Position numbers and translations under genes: made by a program | Shown: positions 8,203 through 15,768 of the stretch, in pieces | Layout of the letters: each line of letters opens with the position of its first letter | How positions within the stretch are numbered: position 1 is the first letter of the stretch | From: DATAPE01 sp034667525 | GTDB taxonomy: Bacteria > Actinomycetota > CADDZG01 > WHSQ01 | Assembly: GCA_034667525.1 (NCBI GenBank) | Contig: JAXDJO010000032.1 | Span: 1-64,000 of the forward strand | DNA: 64,000 nucleotides | Reading direction: 5' to 3' | Notes under the pieces: generated by a model | Seen by the model: only the letters and a program-made list of their open reading frames with translations | The model's database searches: none | Told to the model about the DNA's origin: nothing

Positions 8203-8649
8203 ATGGAACCTTCCCGATCGGCTGTTCAGGTGGACCGCGAGCTCCCGGCCAGGCTTCGCTTGGTCGTCATGCGCCTTGCCCGCCGGTTGCGCCAGCAGGC
8301 AGAGGAGGGGGCCACGGCATCGATGCTCTCGGCACTTTCCACCCTGGAACGGTTGGGGCCGCTGACGCTCACGGAGCTGGCGCAACTCGAGAGGGTGCAG
8401 CCGCCTTCGATAACCAAGGTAGTTGGCCGGCTCGAAGAAGAAGGGCTCGTGAAGCGTGAGGGGGACGCCAAGGACCGCCGGGTTTCGCGGATAACCCTGA
8501 CCGCCAAAGGAAAGAGATCGATCGAACAGAATCGGTCTCGAAAGACCGCCTATCTCGCGCGCGGTCTGGAGAGCCTGCAGCCGGAGGATCTCGCCGTGCT
8601 CGCCCGCGCATTGGACGTTCTGGACGGGTTGATGGAGGAGACGGAATGA
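8203..8649 (+). CDS. MarR-family transcriptional regulator
   Basis: This is a 148-residue winged-helix dimer. The DNA-binding core runs LTLTELAQLERVQPPSITKVVGRLEEEGLVKRE and the wing DAKDRRVSRITLT (about residues 60-105), flanked by dimerisation helices. MarR proteins commonly repress a linked efflux gene and release DNA on binding a small aromatic ligand. Here the stop overlaps the start of an MFS exporter (ATGA at 8646-8649), so the two are co-translated. A perfect palindrome lies on its promoter, implying autoregulation. The ligand is unknown. Confidence 0.93.
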   Translation: MEPSRSAVQVDRELPARLRLVVMRLARRLRQQAEEGATASMLSALSTLERLGPLTLTELAQLERVQPPSITKVVGRLEEEGLVKREGDAKDRRVSRITLTAKGKRSIEQNRSRKTAYLARGLESLQPEDLAVLARALDVLDGLMEETE

Positions 8650-9926
8650 CTCCTCTCCAGCGGGCGGGGCTGACAACAAAGAAGACTTTCAAGTCGTTGC
8701 ACGTAAGGAACTATCGCCTCTACTTCTTTGGCCAGATGATCTCGGTGACCGGGACGTGGATGCAGACGGTCGCGCAAGCATGGCTGGTTTTGAAGCTGAC
8801 TCATAGCGGTCTCGCTTTGGGCTTGACGACCGGTCTCCAATTCGCCCCCGTTCTGGTTGCCGGAGCATGGGGCGGCGTCATCGCAGATCGCTTCGATAAG
8901 CAGCGCATCGTCATCGCAACCCAGTTCGCAGCGGGATTGCTGGCTCTGATCCTCTGGGCCCTGATGATCGCCGGAGCGGTTCAGCTGTGGATGATCTACG
9001 TGCTGGCGTTCGCGCTCGGCTGCGTGACGGTAGTCGACGTTCCCACTCGCCAGGCCTTCGTGATGGAGATGGTGGGGCCGCAGGATGTCACCAACGCGGT
9101 GGGTTTGAACAGCACCGTCGTCACTTCGGCTCGGATCATCGGACCTGCGATCGCTGCAGCACTCATCTCTACAGTTGGAATCGCATCATGTTTCTTGATC
9201 AACGGGATCTCTTACGCGGCGGTCATCTGGAGCCTCCTCCGGATGGATCGCGGGGCCTTGTTGGAGATCGATCGCGTTGACCGCGTGAAGGGCCAGGTGC
9301 TCGAGGGTCTTCGCTACGTCTGGGGCGATGTCACCCTGCGATCCACCCTGCTGTTGATGGCCGTCGTCGGGACGATGGCGTTCAACTTTCGCGTGATGCT
9401 TCCGCTACTGGCCACCGGTGCCTTCCATGGTGGTGCGGGACTGTACGGAACACTGTCTGTCGTTATGGGGGTGGGGACGCTGGCCGGCGCTCTGGTCTCT
9501 GCCAACCGGGCCCATCCCAGCGCAAAGCTCCTCGCCGGCTCCGCCTTGGCCTTCGGGATCTTGATCGTGGCTGCCGGAGCCGCGCCCAGCGTCGCCACGG
9601 AGATAGCCGTATTGATACCTCTCGGCGCTATCAGCATCATCTTCATGGCGACCTGCAACACGACGCTTCAGTTGGGCTCGGCGGACGCGATGCGAGGGCG
9701 GGTCATGGCCCTCTACTCCGTCGTGTTCCTGGGAACGACCCCGATCGGGAGCCCGCTCATGGGCTGGATCGCACAAGTGTCGGGCCCGCGCATGTCGTTC
9801 TATGTGGCGGGCATCTCTACCGTGCTCGGGGGGCTGGCAGCGCTGTGGGTGTTGCGGCGGCGGATCGTCCTGGGCAGGCTCGATGAGCCTCAGGCGGAAG
9901 AAGACGGAGCCGTACGCGCCGCGTGA
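8646..9926 (+). CDS. MFS transporter, EntS/DHA3-type exporter
   Basis: This is a 426-residue major facilitator with about 12 hydrophobic segments. The N-terminus (NYRLYFFGQMISVTGTWMQ) and the AWGGVIADRFDKQRIVIATQ loop are typical of the EntS-like or transmembrane secretion effector branch, which exports drugs or siderophores. Its ATG overlaps the marR stop (ATGA), so expression is coupled to the regulator. This suggests an inducible efflux pump. The exported compound cannot be named from sequence. Confidence 0.92.
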   Translation: MTPLQRAGLTTKKTFKSLHVRNYRLYFFGQMISVTGTWMQTVAQAWLVLKLTHSGLALGLTTGLQFAPVLVAGAWGGVIADRFDKQRIVIATQFAAGLLALILWALMIAGAVQLWMIYVLAFALGCVTVVDVPTRQAFVMEMVGPQDVTNAVGLNSTVVTSARIIGPAIAAALISTVGIASCFLINGISYAAVIWSLLRMDRGALLEIDRVDRVKGQVLEGLRYVWGDVTLRSTLLLMAVVGTMAFNFRVMLPLLATGAFHGGAGLYGTLSVVMGVGTLAGALVSANRAHPSAKLLAGSALAFGILIVAAGAAPSVATEIAVLIPLGAISIIFMATCNTTLQLGSADAMRGRVMALYSVVFLGTTPIGSPLMGWIAQVSGPRMSFYVAGISTVLGGLAALWVLRRRIVLGRLDEPQAEEDGAVRAA

Positions 9927-9957
9927 GGCCGGTTCGCTCGAACGCCAGAGATGGACA

Positions 9958-10470
9958 CTAGTGATGGCCTCCCCCGCTGATGGCTATGTAGGTGATGGCG
10001 ATAACCGCTCCCGTGAAGACGGCCAGCTGCGGCTGATCCAGCCGCACGCTCGCACGCGACGGAAGCACACTTCTGCGCAGCACCATCACGATCGACACGA
10101 CTAGCGCCACCTCGAATATCGACGCCACCACGTCGAGCAGTCCAAAGCTTTCTGGCGCCCACGGCGTGGGGCCCACCGGCAACCCTGTGATGCGCGTGAT
10201 CAGCCAGAGCACCACCACAACTGCATTCGCGACGGCAGCCACGATAAGGATGGTTTTCGAGGGCCGGCGAAGTATCAAGACAGCCCAGACAAACTGCAAC
10301 ACTGCTGCGATCGCGAAGAACGTCCCGTACAACCACCATTCCTGCAGGTGATCCTTGGTAACGGCGGCATGGATGGCACCGGCTCCCGCGGAAAACAGCG
10401 CGACGGCAACGAGGGCATCGTTCTGATCGAAGCCTGTCTGGGTCTCTGCTCGTGCTTGGCGATCCTGCAT
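9958..10470 (-). CDS. Hypothetical four-helix membrane protein
   Basis: I do not recognise the family. The 170-residue protein has four clear hydrophobic segments (about residues 20-40, 46-67, 73-93 and 110-132) and perhaps a fifth near the C-terminus (VFTGAVIAITYIAIS). It ends in a Gly/His tail (GGGHH) that could bind metal. The gene is monocistronic, convergent with the MFS exporter, and 106 nt from the next leftward gene. The ATG at 10470 is the first start in frame. Confidence 0.75.
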   Translation of the reverse strand: MQDRQARAETQTGFDQNDALVAVALFSAGAGAIHAAVTKDHLQEWWLYGTFFAIAAVLQFVWAVLILRRPSKTILIVAAVANAVVVVLWLITRITGLPVGPTPWAPESFGLLDVVASIFEVALVVSIVMVLRRSVLPSRASVRLDQPQLAVFTGAVIAITYIAISGGGHH

Positions 10471-10576
10471 CTGTCTAGGATGCCGCCTCCCGCCGGATAA
10501 CGCACCGGCCCCGGGCCGACCCGCCGCGGGGAAGGGCCGGATCCCTGACTTCAGCCGCCGCCCGATCTCAAGCTCG

Positions 10577-11101
10577 TCAGCCGCCCGATCGCACAGCCTT
10601 CACTTGGACTGAGTCGATTATTCGGGGAGAGAACGAGCGGTGGTAAGGATCGACGAATTCGGCGGCGATCGAGTGTCTCCCAGGACTAAGGACCACTCGA
10701 GCCTGGCCTGTTGTCTGCATCGCGCTCAGGTGGCCGTCGACGAGGATATGTATGTGACCTGCGTTCGGGGGTGGAGGTGACGCAAAGGTCTGGATGGTCG
10801 TGGGCACGAGTTGTGCCCCCTTCAATTGCAGCAGCACGGGGATGGGATGGCCGGCTGGGAGCACCTCATGATCGGTTGGCGAGATGACTTTGATGGTTAC
10901 TCGGGGGGGCGGTTTGGGCGAGCCTGCGGAAAGGTAACCCGACAAGACGGTCAACGCGAGGATGAGAATGGCGATCCTGACGATCGGTGCTCCGACCCTT
11001 CGAACGAACAGGAGCACGGCTACCGCCGCGAGCAATATCGACACCACCACGAGACCGGGGCCCGGCGGGATCGCGTCGAGGATGCCATCGGCGACTATCA
11101 A
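10577..11101 (-). CDS. Hypothetical membrane-anchored protein with extracellular beta domain
   Basis: I do not recognise a named family. Two N-terminal hydrophobic segments (about residues 15-32 and 37-55) are followed by a roughly 110-residue predicted extracellular domain with VTIKVISPTDHEVLPAG and AGHIHILVDGHL. This pattern recalls DUF4399-type or Ig-like domains. The start is TTG at 11101 with a GTGGAGG ribosome site 4 nt upstream; no other start codon is in frame before the upstream stop. Confidence 0.7.
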   Translation of the reverse strand: MIVADGILDAIPPGPGLVVVSILLAAVAVLLFVRRVGAPIVRIAILILALTVLSGYLSAGSPKPPPRVTIKVISPTDHEVLPAGHPIPVLLQLKGAQLVPTTIQTFASPPPPNAGHIHILVDGHLSAMQTTGQARVVLSPGRHSIAAEFVDPYHRSFSPRIIDSVQVKAVRSGG

Positions 11102-11194
11102 CGAACCTCCACCAAACGCGAAGACGCGTGGCGCAAAAGAGCTCTCCTTCCATCTCTCATGAGGCTCGCTGCCGGGGTATCTCCGATCGACTAT

Positions 11195-11959
11195 CTAGGA
11201 TCGGAATAGGCGCGGCGCGTATTCGCCGATGAGATAACCCACGCCGGCAGAGGCACCACCGATGAGTAGGACCTGAAGGCCACTCCGAAACAGAGCCAGC
11301 CGCGCAACGACGCCCTTCAAGACGCCAAGCGAGAACAGTGCCACCGCCGTGGCGATGAGGGATATAGGCAGAGCCGTTGAGATCTTCCAGAAGAAGTAGG
11401 GCCACAGCGGGATGAAGGCAGCTATCAGATAGGAAGCTCCGACTACCGCTGCGTCCCCTCGCTCAGTCGTCGCTTCTCCGTAGCTGAGACCCAACTCCTT
11501 TTCGACCTTCGTTTTCAAAAGAGAACGCGGCGAGGTTGAGATGAGATCCGTGACCACACTCGCGCTGTCTTCAGAAAGACCCTCTTCGAGCAAGAGGATG
11601 CGGAGCTCTTCCTTTTCGATCTCCGGTTGACTCCGTACTTCCGCCTCTTCGGTTGCGATCTCGCTCTGAAACAATTGATTCTCGGCTTGGGCCGACAGGT
11701 AGGCCCCCGTCCCCATGGCCAACGCCCCCGCCGCTGCTTCGGCGAGACCGCCGACGATCACAGTGCTGGCGGTCACCGCCGCTCCTGCAAGCCCCGTAAC
11801 AACGGCTAGGGGCACTAGCAACCCATCCTGGAAGCCCAGCACGAACTCCCGGACGCGGGAGAGGCGCGCGATCCTGCCGCGTTCGCCCAGGACATGCCGG
11901 CGCAGCTCCTCAGGATCGTCCGCCTGGGGATGGTCCAGCTCTTTGGGGGTGGAGGACAT
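11195..11959 (-). CDS. VIT1/CCC1-family iron/manganese transporter
   Basis: This is a 254-residue VIT1-type transporter, a family that moves Fe2+ or Mn2+ across membranes. The first helix pair has REFVLGFQDGLLVPLAVVTGLAGA and GGLAEAAAGALAMGTGAYLSAQAE. Next comes a charged cytoplasmic metal-binding segment rich in Glu (about residues 115-160), then three more helices. The ribosome site AGAGGTGA lies 3 nt before the ATG. It stands alone between hypothetical genes. Function is family-based; the metal is not determined. Confidence 0.9.
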   Translation of the reverse strand: MSSTPKELDHPQADDPEELRRHVLGERGRIARLSRVREFVLGFQDGLLVPLAVVTGLAGAAVTASTVIVGGLAEAAAGALAMGTGAYLSAQAENQLFQSEIATEEAEVRSQPEIEKEELRILLLEEGLSEDSASVVTDLISTSPRSLLKTKVEKELGLSYGEATTERGDAAVVGASYLIAAFIPLWPYFFWKISTALPISLIATAVALFSLGVLKGVVARLALFRSGLQVLLIGGASAGVGYLIGEYAPRLFRS

Positions 11960-12061
11960 GTGTCACCTCTGTCTGTGGATCGGTCACCTCGGCTGCTTCA
12001 GGTCGCCGACGCGCCGGGAACAGCCACACTAAGGGTTCCTCGAGCGTGAGACCATCGCGGT

Positions 12062-12460
12062 ATGAGCCATCTTCCCGTTAACGAACCGCTAGAGATCGAT
12101 ATTCAGGAACCACCAGGTTCCTTGGAGGCATTGGCGGGGGCCGACGCCGCCGAGGTGGCAGCACGGTTCCCCGAATGCCTGACAGCGTGGGCAAGTCTCG
12201 GTGAATCCGCTCTGGCAGCGGGTCACAACGTAGAGGCCTACGCGTACTTTCGAGTTGGTTATCACCGGGGACTGGATCGCATCAGAAGGGCTGGCTGGCG
12301 GGGATCGGGAAGGGTCCCGTGGAAACAGGAGTCCAACCGCGGATTTCTCAGATCTCTGCGCGGCCTCGCGGCAGCCGCAGATGCGATCGGGGAAGAGGAT
12401 GAGGCCATCCGGTGCAGTGAATTCCTGCGCGCGATAGCTCCCGACGCGCCCCCGGGCTAG
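12062..12460 (+). CDS. DUF3151 protein
   Basis: This is a 132-residue member of DUF3151, a family found in Actinobacteria. Recognisable segments are FPECLTAWASLGE, AYAYFRVGYHRGLDRIRRAGWRGSG and VPWKQESNRGFLRSLRGL. The repeated helical pattern resembles a small TPR-like fold. No biochemical role is known to me. It converges on cysE, whose 3' end overlaps it by 4 nt. It supports the actinobacterial assignment. Confidence 0.88.
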   Translation: MSHLPVNEPLEIDIQEPPGSLEALAGADAAEVAARFPECLTAWASLGESALAAGHNVEAYAYFRVGYHRGLDRIRRAGWRGSGRVPWKQESNRGFLRSLRGLAAAADAIGEEDEAIRCSEFLRAIAPDAPPG

Positions 12461-13101
12461 ACCTCCTCGAAACCTTCGGGCGACGCGCTTTCGGAAAGCT
12501 CTTTCTTGAGCTCTGCCAGCTCCGCTTCTAGCCGTTCCACTCTCTGTTGGAGATCTCTGGCGTCCCGGCCGGAAGTGAATGCCTGCCCGTCGGGAAGATC
12601 TCGCGACAGGACAGCATTCGCACCCACGTAACAGCCCTTCCCCACTTCAACGGGGCCCAGAACTTTGGCCCCGACCATGAGCATGGTGTCGTCACCGATC
12701 ACCGGAAAGCCGTCGGTGAAGGTGGCGTCGAAGAACGCCCTCCCCGCGCCACCAAGAGTCACCTCGTGAAGGATCGTGACGTTAGCTCCGATACGAACCC
12801 CGCGCCCGATGACCAACCCGCTCGTGTGCGTTACGCGGAGCCCCGGACCGATCTCCGCCCCCGGGTGGATATCGGCTCCCGTCAGGAACAGGTTCACGCG
12901 CCACACCAGTTCTGCAACGGTGTGCCAGCCTGCGCCCCACAGCCGGTGCGAGAACCTGTACAGAACCAGGGCTAGCGGGCCGGGGCGAGTCAGCACCCTG
13001 CCGATGACCTTACCGATCGTCGGTCTGCCCTCATGCGTTCCGTGAACGGAGAACAGCTTGGCGATATCGCCGCGAAGGCCCTGGGGAAGAGGTTCGGTCA
13101 T
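12457..13101 (-). CDS. cysE: Serine O-acetyltransferase
   Basis: It makes O-acetylserine from serine and acetyl-CoA, the first step of cysteine synthesis. The 214-residue protein has an N-terminal helical domain and a left-handed beta-helix of hexapeptide repeats (ADIHPGAEIGPGLRVTHTSG, then GRGVRIGANVTILHEVTLGG). The catalytic His residues are in DIHPGA and THTSG. The C-terminus is a charged coiled segment (LEAELAELKKELSES). No cysK lies beside it. It converges with DUF3151. Confidence 0.9.
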   Translation of the reverse strand: MTEPLPQGLRGDIAKLFSVHGTHEGRPTIGKVIGRVLTRPGPLALVLYRFSHRLWGAGWHTVAELVWRVNLFLTGADIHPGAEIGPGLRVTHTSGLVIGRGVRIGANVTILHEVTLGGAGRAFFDATFTDGFPVIGDDTMLMVGAKVLGPVEVGKGCYVGANAVLSRDLPDGQAFTSGRDARDLQQRVERLEAELAELKKELSESASPEGFEEV

Positions 13102-13143
13102 GATCCATACTCTGTACTCGCGAGGTGCGAGGTTGGCAAGTCG

Positions 13144-13217
13144 GGCCCCATCGTCTAGCCAGGTCAGGACACCGCCCTTTCAAGGCGGCAGCACGGGTTC
13201 GAATCCCGTTGGGGCCA
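13144..13217 (+). tRNA. tRNA-Glu (anticodon TTC)
   Basis: The 7-bp acceptor stem GGCCCCA pairs with TGGGGCC (13210-13216). The anticodon stem CCGCC/GGCGG holds the loop CTTTCAA with anticodon TTC, and the T-arm is ACGGG-TTCGAAT-CCCGT. Discriminator A is at 13217. The 3' CCA is not encoded. Confidence 0.95.
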
Positions 13218-13254
13218 CCGACACATTGCTTGGCACCGGTTATGTGGGGCGGCG

Positions 13255-13683
13255 CTCACCCACCAGTAGGTGAGTCCCGCAATCAGCAGGGCGAGTACGA
13301 CAAAGAGCGCGAACTCATACCACTGAAAGGTCCAGAAACGGCTTGCCGGCTGGAAGGCCACCGCCTCGTGCAGGTCAAGCTTGTCCGCGCAGTTCTTAAC
13401 CGCGTGGGCAAACTGCTTGGGATTGGGGTTCAGTGGGGCACCGATCTTGACACCCGCGCATCTCAGGTTGTTGATGATGACCGTGGTGGGTTCCCGGTGA
13501 CCCCGATCCGCATCCCTCCGTTGGCGCTGATCACGTGACCACCGCGCGCGATCAGCTGAAGGTACCGCTCTCGAGTTCGCGGGCCACGAGTGGCGCCCCC
13601 CAGAAGATGCCGGCCGCTGCAGGGGCGGCCATAACGAGCATGGTGAGCGCGATCCGCAGAAAACGATCGATCGAGGGAATCTC
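13255..13683 (-). pseudogene. Remnant of an ABC-2-like permease gene
   Basis: Two separated pieces of a membrane permease are readable in different frames. The N-terminal part (LVMAAPAAAGIFWGAPLVARELESGTF, 13550-13680) matches the start of the permease that usually follows this ATPase type. The C-terminal part (FQPASRFWTFQWYEF, then a hydrophobic run ending YWWV near 13260) matches its end. The middle is missing and the frames differ, so no functional protein can be made. It abuts the ATPase remnant and tRNA-Glu. Confidence 0.75.
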
Positions 13684-13707
13684 GGGGCCCGAACCGAAGC
13701 AGTTGCG

Positions 13708-14095
13708 CTGAGCGCGCTGTCCTCCGGACATCGAGCCTGCCTTCTGAGTCGGATCGAGACTGAGCCGTTCGATCCGTCGCGTCGCCAGCGCCGCGTCCCA
13801 ACCAGGGTTGAGCCGCGCCCCGAAGCGGAGTGTTCGGCGACCGAGAGCCCTCCGTAGATCGGCGTTTCTTGCGCCACGAAACCGATCCGGCCGGCTGCGC
13901 CGCATCCTCGGCGGGGACGACTGCCGAGCACCGCGATAGTGCCCGTGGTCGGCGCGAGCAGGCCGACGGCGAGATGAAGAAGCGTGCTCTTGCCGGCGCC
14001 GTTGGGGCCCACGGGCCCGATGACGCGGCCCTGGGGCATCTCAAGGGTGCAGTCGGTCAGCGCCCACCGCCGTCCGCAGCGCTTGCCCAGCCCGG
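13708..14095 (-). pseudogene. Remnant of an ABC transporter ATPase gene
   Basis: The first frame gives an ABC ATPase N-terminus with Walker A (GPVGPNGAGKSTLLHLAVGLL) and the Q-loop region (GRIGFVAQETPIYGGLSVAEH). Near 13830 the homology shifts to another frame (RLNPGWDAALATRRIERLSL, then the signature SGGQRAQ at 13708-13727). The sequence then breaks straight into permease homology. Walker B and the H-loop are gone. At least one frameshift and one internal deletion make this a decayed gene. Confidence 0.8.
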
Positions 14096-14103
14096 GGGTT
14101 GAT

Positions 14104-14212
14104 GGCCAGGGTGGGCGACCACGTCCTTGACGGTAGGGAGCTGATCGACCTTCTGCAGCATCCCGAGGCGCAGCGCCCGGCGGACCTGATCCACGATCTG
14201 CCTTGATTCCCA
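14104..14212 (-). pseudogene. Remnant of a GntR-family (YtrA-type) regulator gene
   Basis: The minus strand reads QIVDQVRRALRLGMLQ then VDQLPTVKDVVA, the N-terminal winged-helix start of YtrA-type GntR repressors. After a one-base shift the next frame continues TLAINP, the following family residues. It then runs directly into ATPase sequence. Regulators of this type usually precede an ABC ATPase and a permease, so the three remnants look like one collapsed cassette. Confidence 0.7.
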
Positions 14213-14305
14213 GGGCTTCCCAAGTGAGCACGCAGACGATCACCAGCAAGATGCGGTCTCATCGATACATCGATCCGACGACCCGAAAGGAGGTGAATCA
14301 ATTCC

Positions 14306-14497
14306 GTGCCAATGAGCCTAAGAAAAGCAGCGATCGCACTCTCGGTTGCGGCAAGCGCGGCGGTAGGCGGGCTCGGCCTCACGCATGCGATGGCGGCAAC
14401 GAAAGCAACTCCATCACCACCTCGATCTAGGAGCAGCACGTCGAGCACGCACAAGTGCCCGAATGACACTACGAGCAAGACCAGTACAAGCGCGTAG
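14306..14497 (+). CDS. Small secreted Ser/Thr-rich peptide, unknown function
   Basis: A GTG start at 14306 follows a near-perfect anti-16S match AAAGGAGGTGA (14286-14296). The 63-residue product has a signal peptide (basic SLRKA, hydrophobic core ALSVAASAAVGGLGL, AMA cleavage signal near residue 30). A mature tail of about 33 residues follows, rich in Ser, Thr and Lys with one Cys. I do not recognise it. A strong hairpin follows at 14508-14557. It lies in a patch of decayed genes, but the ribosome site and signal peptide suggest it is expressed. Confidence 0.6.
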   Translation: MPMSLRKAAIALSVAASAAVGGLGLTHAMAATKATPSPPRSRSSTSSTHKCPNDTTSKTSTSA

Positions 14498-14507
14498 AAG
14501 CGAGAAC

Positions 14508-14557
14508 GCTCGCCGGGGAGGGAGAGGGCCAGAAAGAACCTGGCCCCCCTCCTGAGC
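14508..14557 (+). terminator. Large G/C-rich hairpin after the small secreted peptide gene
   Basis: Nested stems pair GCTC (14508-14511) with GAGC (14554-14557), GGGAGG (14516-14521) with CCCTCC (14547-14552), and GGGCCAG (14526-14532) with CTGGCCC (14540-14546) around a 7-nt loop. There is no T-run, so it may be a weak or factor-assisted terminator, or a 3' stabiliser. Confidence 0.55.
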
Positions 14558-14622
14558 GAGGAAACACATAAGGGACCGACGATCCGGAGCCCGGATACTT
14601 CCCACTCACCAGGAGGAATGAA

Positions 14623-15085
14623 ATGAACAGCGATCGACCAACGAACCATAGAGCAGCATCCGATGGATTTCTCAAGCATCCCAGAAACAAAGTCATCGCC
14701 TTATTGGACGATGTCGATTCCGTGGGGCGAGCGATCTCCGACTTGGTTCGTGCCGGCTTCGAAAAGGAAGGCATCAATGTGTTGTCGGGGGCCCAGGGAG
14801 TGGTGCGGCTCGACATCGATGGACGCCACCACGGTTTGAGAGCGCGCCTGTACAGGTTGGGTGGAAGGATTGAGCGACATCCGCGAATGGCTGGAGCGAC
14901 ACAGCCGTCATATGACCCGGGGTGGCTTTGGGGTTGCCGTGTCGGCGGATAGGAACCGGAAAGCGGAGGCAGCAAGCATCCTTCAGCTGCACGGCGCGCA
15001 CGATGGCGCATTCTTTGGCGCGGCATATTGGGAACGGCTGGACATGGCGGGCCCCGGCACCAAAACCTCGCGGATCCTTGCGTAG
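14623..15085 (+). pseudogene. Frameshifted general-stress-like protein gene
   Basis: An AGGAGG ribosome site precedes the ATG at 14623. The first frame reads KVIALLDDVDSVGRAISDLVRAGFEKEG with GRHHGLRARLYRL, the pattern of a stress-protein-like family in Actinobacteria. Homology continues one frame over from about 14860 (VEGLSDIREWLERHSRHM to ERLDMAG, ending near 15085). Removing one G near 14856-14862 would restore a single protein of about 153 residues. It is either a real pseudogene or a sequence error. Confidence 0.65.
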
Positions 15086-15204
15086 CTCCTCGAGAGGTTT
15101 CCGTGGGCCGTTCGGCTGCGTACTATCTTCGGCGAGCGTCGGACCTAGCCGACGGATCGTCTCATGGCAACGGGGCGGGATAGAGCAGGGAGGGTGGCAA
15201 GTTA

Positions 15205-15717
15205 ATGGCGATCGACAGAAGCGAACCTTCGACCACAGCCCCCGAACGCGCCATGCTCGACGGTTGGCTGGATTACCATCGCGCCACCCTCGAGATGAAG
15301 TGTGAAGGGTTAACCGCCGACCAGCTCCGAGATCGATCCGTGCCCCCGTCTTCCCTGTCCCTCCTGGGCCTGGTCCGGCATCTGGCTGAGGTCGAGCGTT
15401 ATTGGTTCCGCAATATCTTCCGGGGCGAGCCGGCAGCGCCGCACTTCTACACAGATGAGAAGCCTAATGATGACTTCGACGATCTCGAAAGCGTCGAACC
15501 AGAGCAGGCCTTTGCGACTTGGCGCGCGGAATGCGAACGCGCGAGGGAGATCTGTACCGAGGCTTCCCTGGACGACATCTCGAACGAGAAAAACCAACGA
15601 ACAGGCGAAAGCTTCTCGCTGCGCTGGATCGTCACTCACATGATCGAGGAATATGCGCGCCACAACGGGCATGCCGACCTCATCCGTGAGGCAATCGACG
15701 GCAGCACTGGAGACTGA
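15205..15717 (+). CDS. DinB-family protein (DUF664)
   Basis: This is a 170-residue DinB-like four-helix protein. Typical segments are the opening MLDGWLDYHRATLEMKCEGLTADQLRDRSVPPS (in parts), LGLVRHLAEVERYWFRNIF with a metal-site His, and the closing LRWIVTHMIEEYARHNGHADLIREA, which gives the other His ligands. DUF664 members are probable metal-dependent thiol transferases or hydrolases; the role here is unknown. A GGGAGGGTGG ribosome site precedes the ATG. Confidence 0.88.
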   Translation: MAIDRSEPSTTAPERAMLDGWLDYHRATLEMKCEGLTADQLRDRSVPPSSLSLLGLVRHLAEVERYWFRNIFRGEPAAPHFYTDEKPNDDFDDLESVEPEQAFATWRAECERAREICTEASLDDISNEKNQRTGESFSLRWIVTHMIEEYARHNGHADLIREAIDGSTGD

Positions 15718-15755
15718 TTGACTGCAAGACCCTGAGTCGCCGGAGGTTGTGCACT

Positions 15756-15761
15756 TAGGGT
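15756..15761 (+). promoter_or_regulatory. -10 box TAGGGT, leaderless promoter of the DUF4012 gene
   Basis: TAGGGT is followed by 7 nt and the GTG start at 15769, with no ribosome binding site between. Confidence 0.45.
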
Positions 15762-15768
15762 TTACAGG

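Noticed and set aside
13164..14249. A 361-residue reading frame on the minus strand that could be called one protein
   Set aside because: Its ATPase, permease and GntR parts are joined by frameshifts and deletions, and it runs antisense through tRNA-Glu. It is treated as pseudogene pieces.
15137..15154. Small hairpin CGTCGG/CCGACG before the DinB gene
   Set aside because: Short, without a T-run, and without conserved context; not supported as a terminator.
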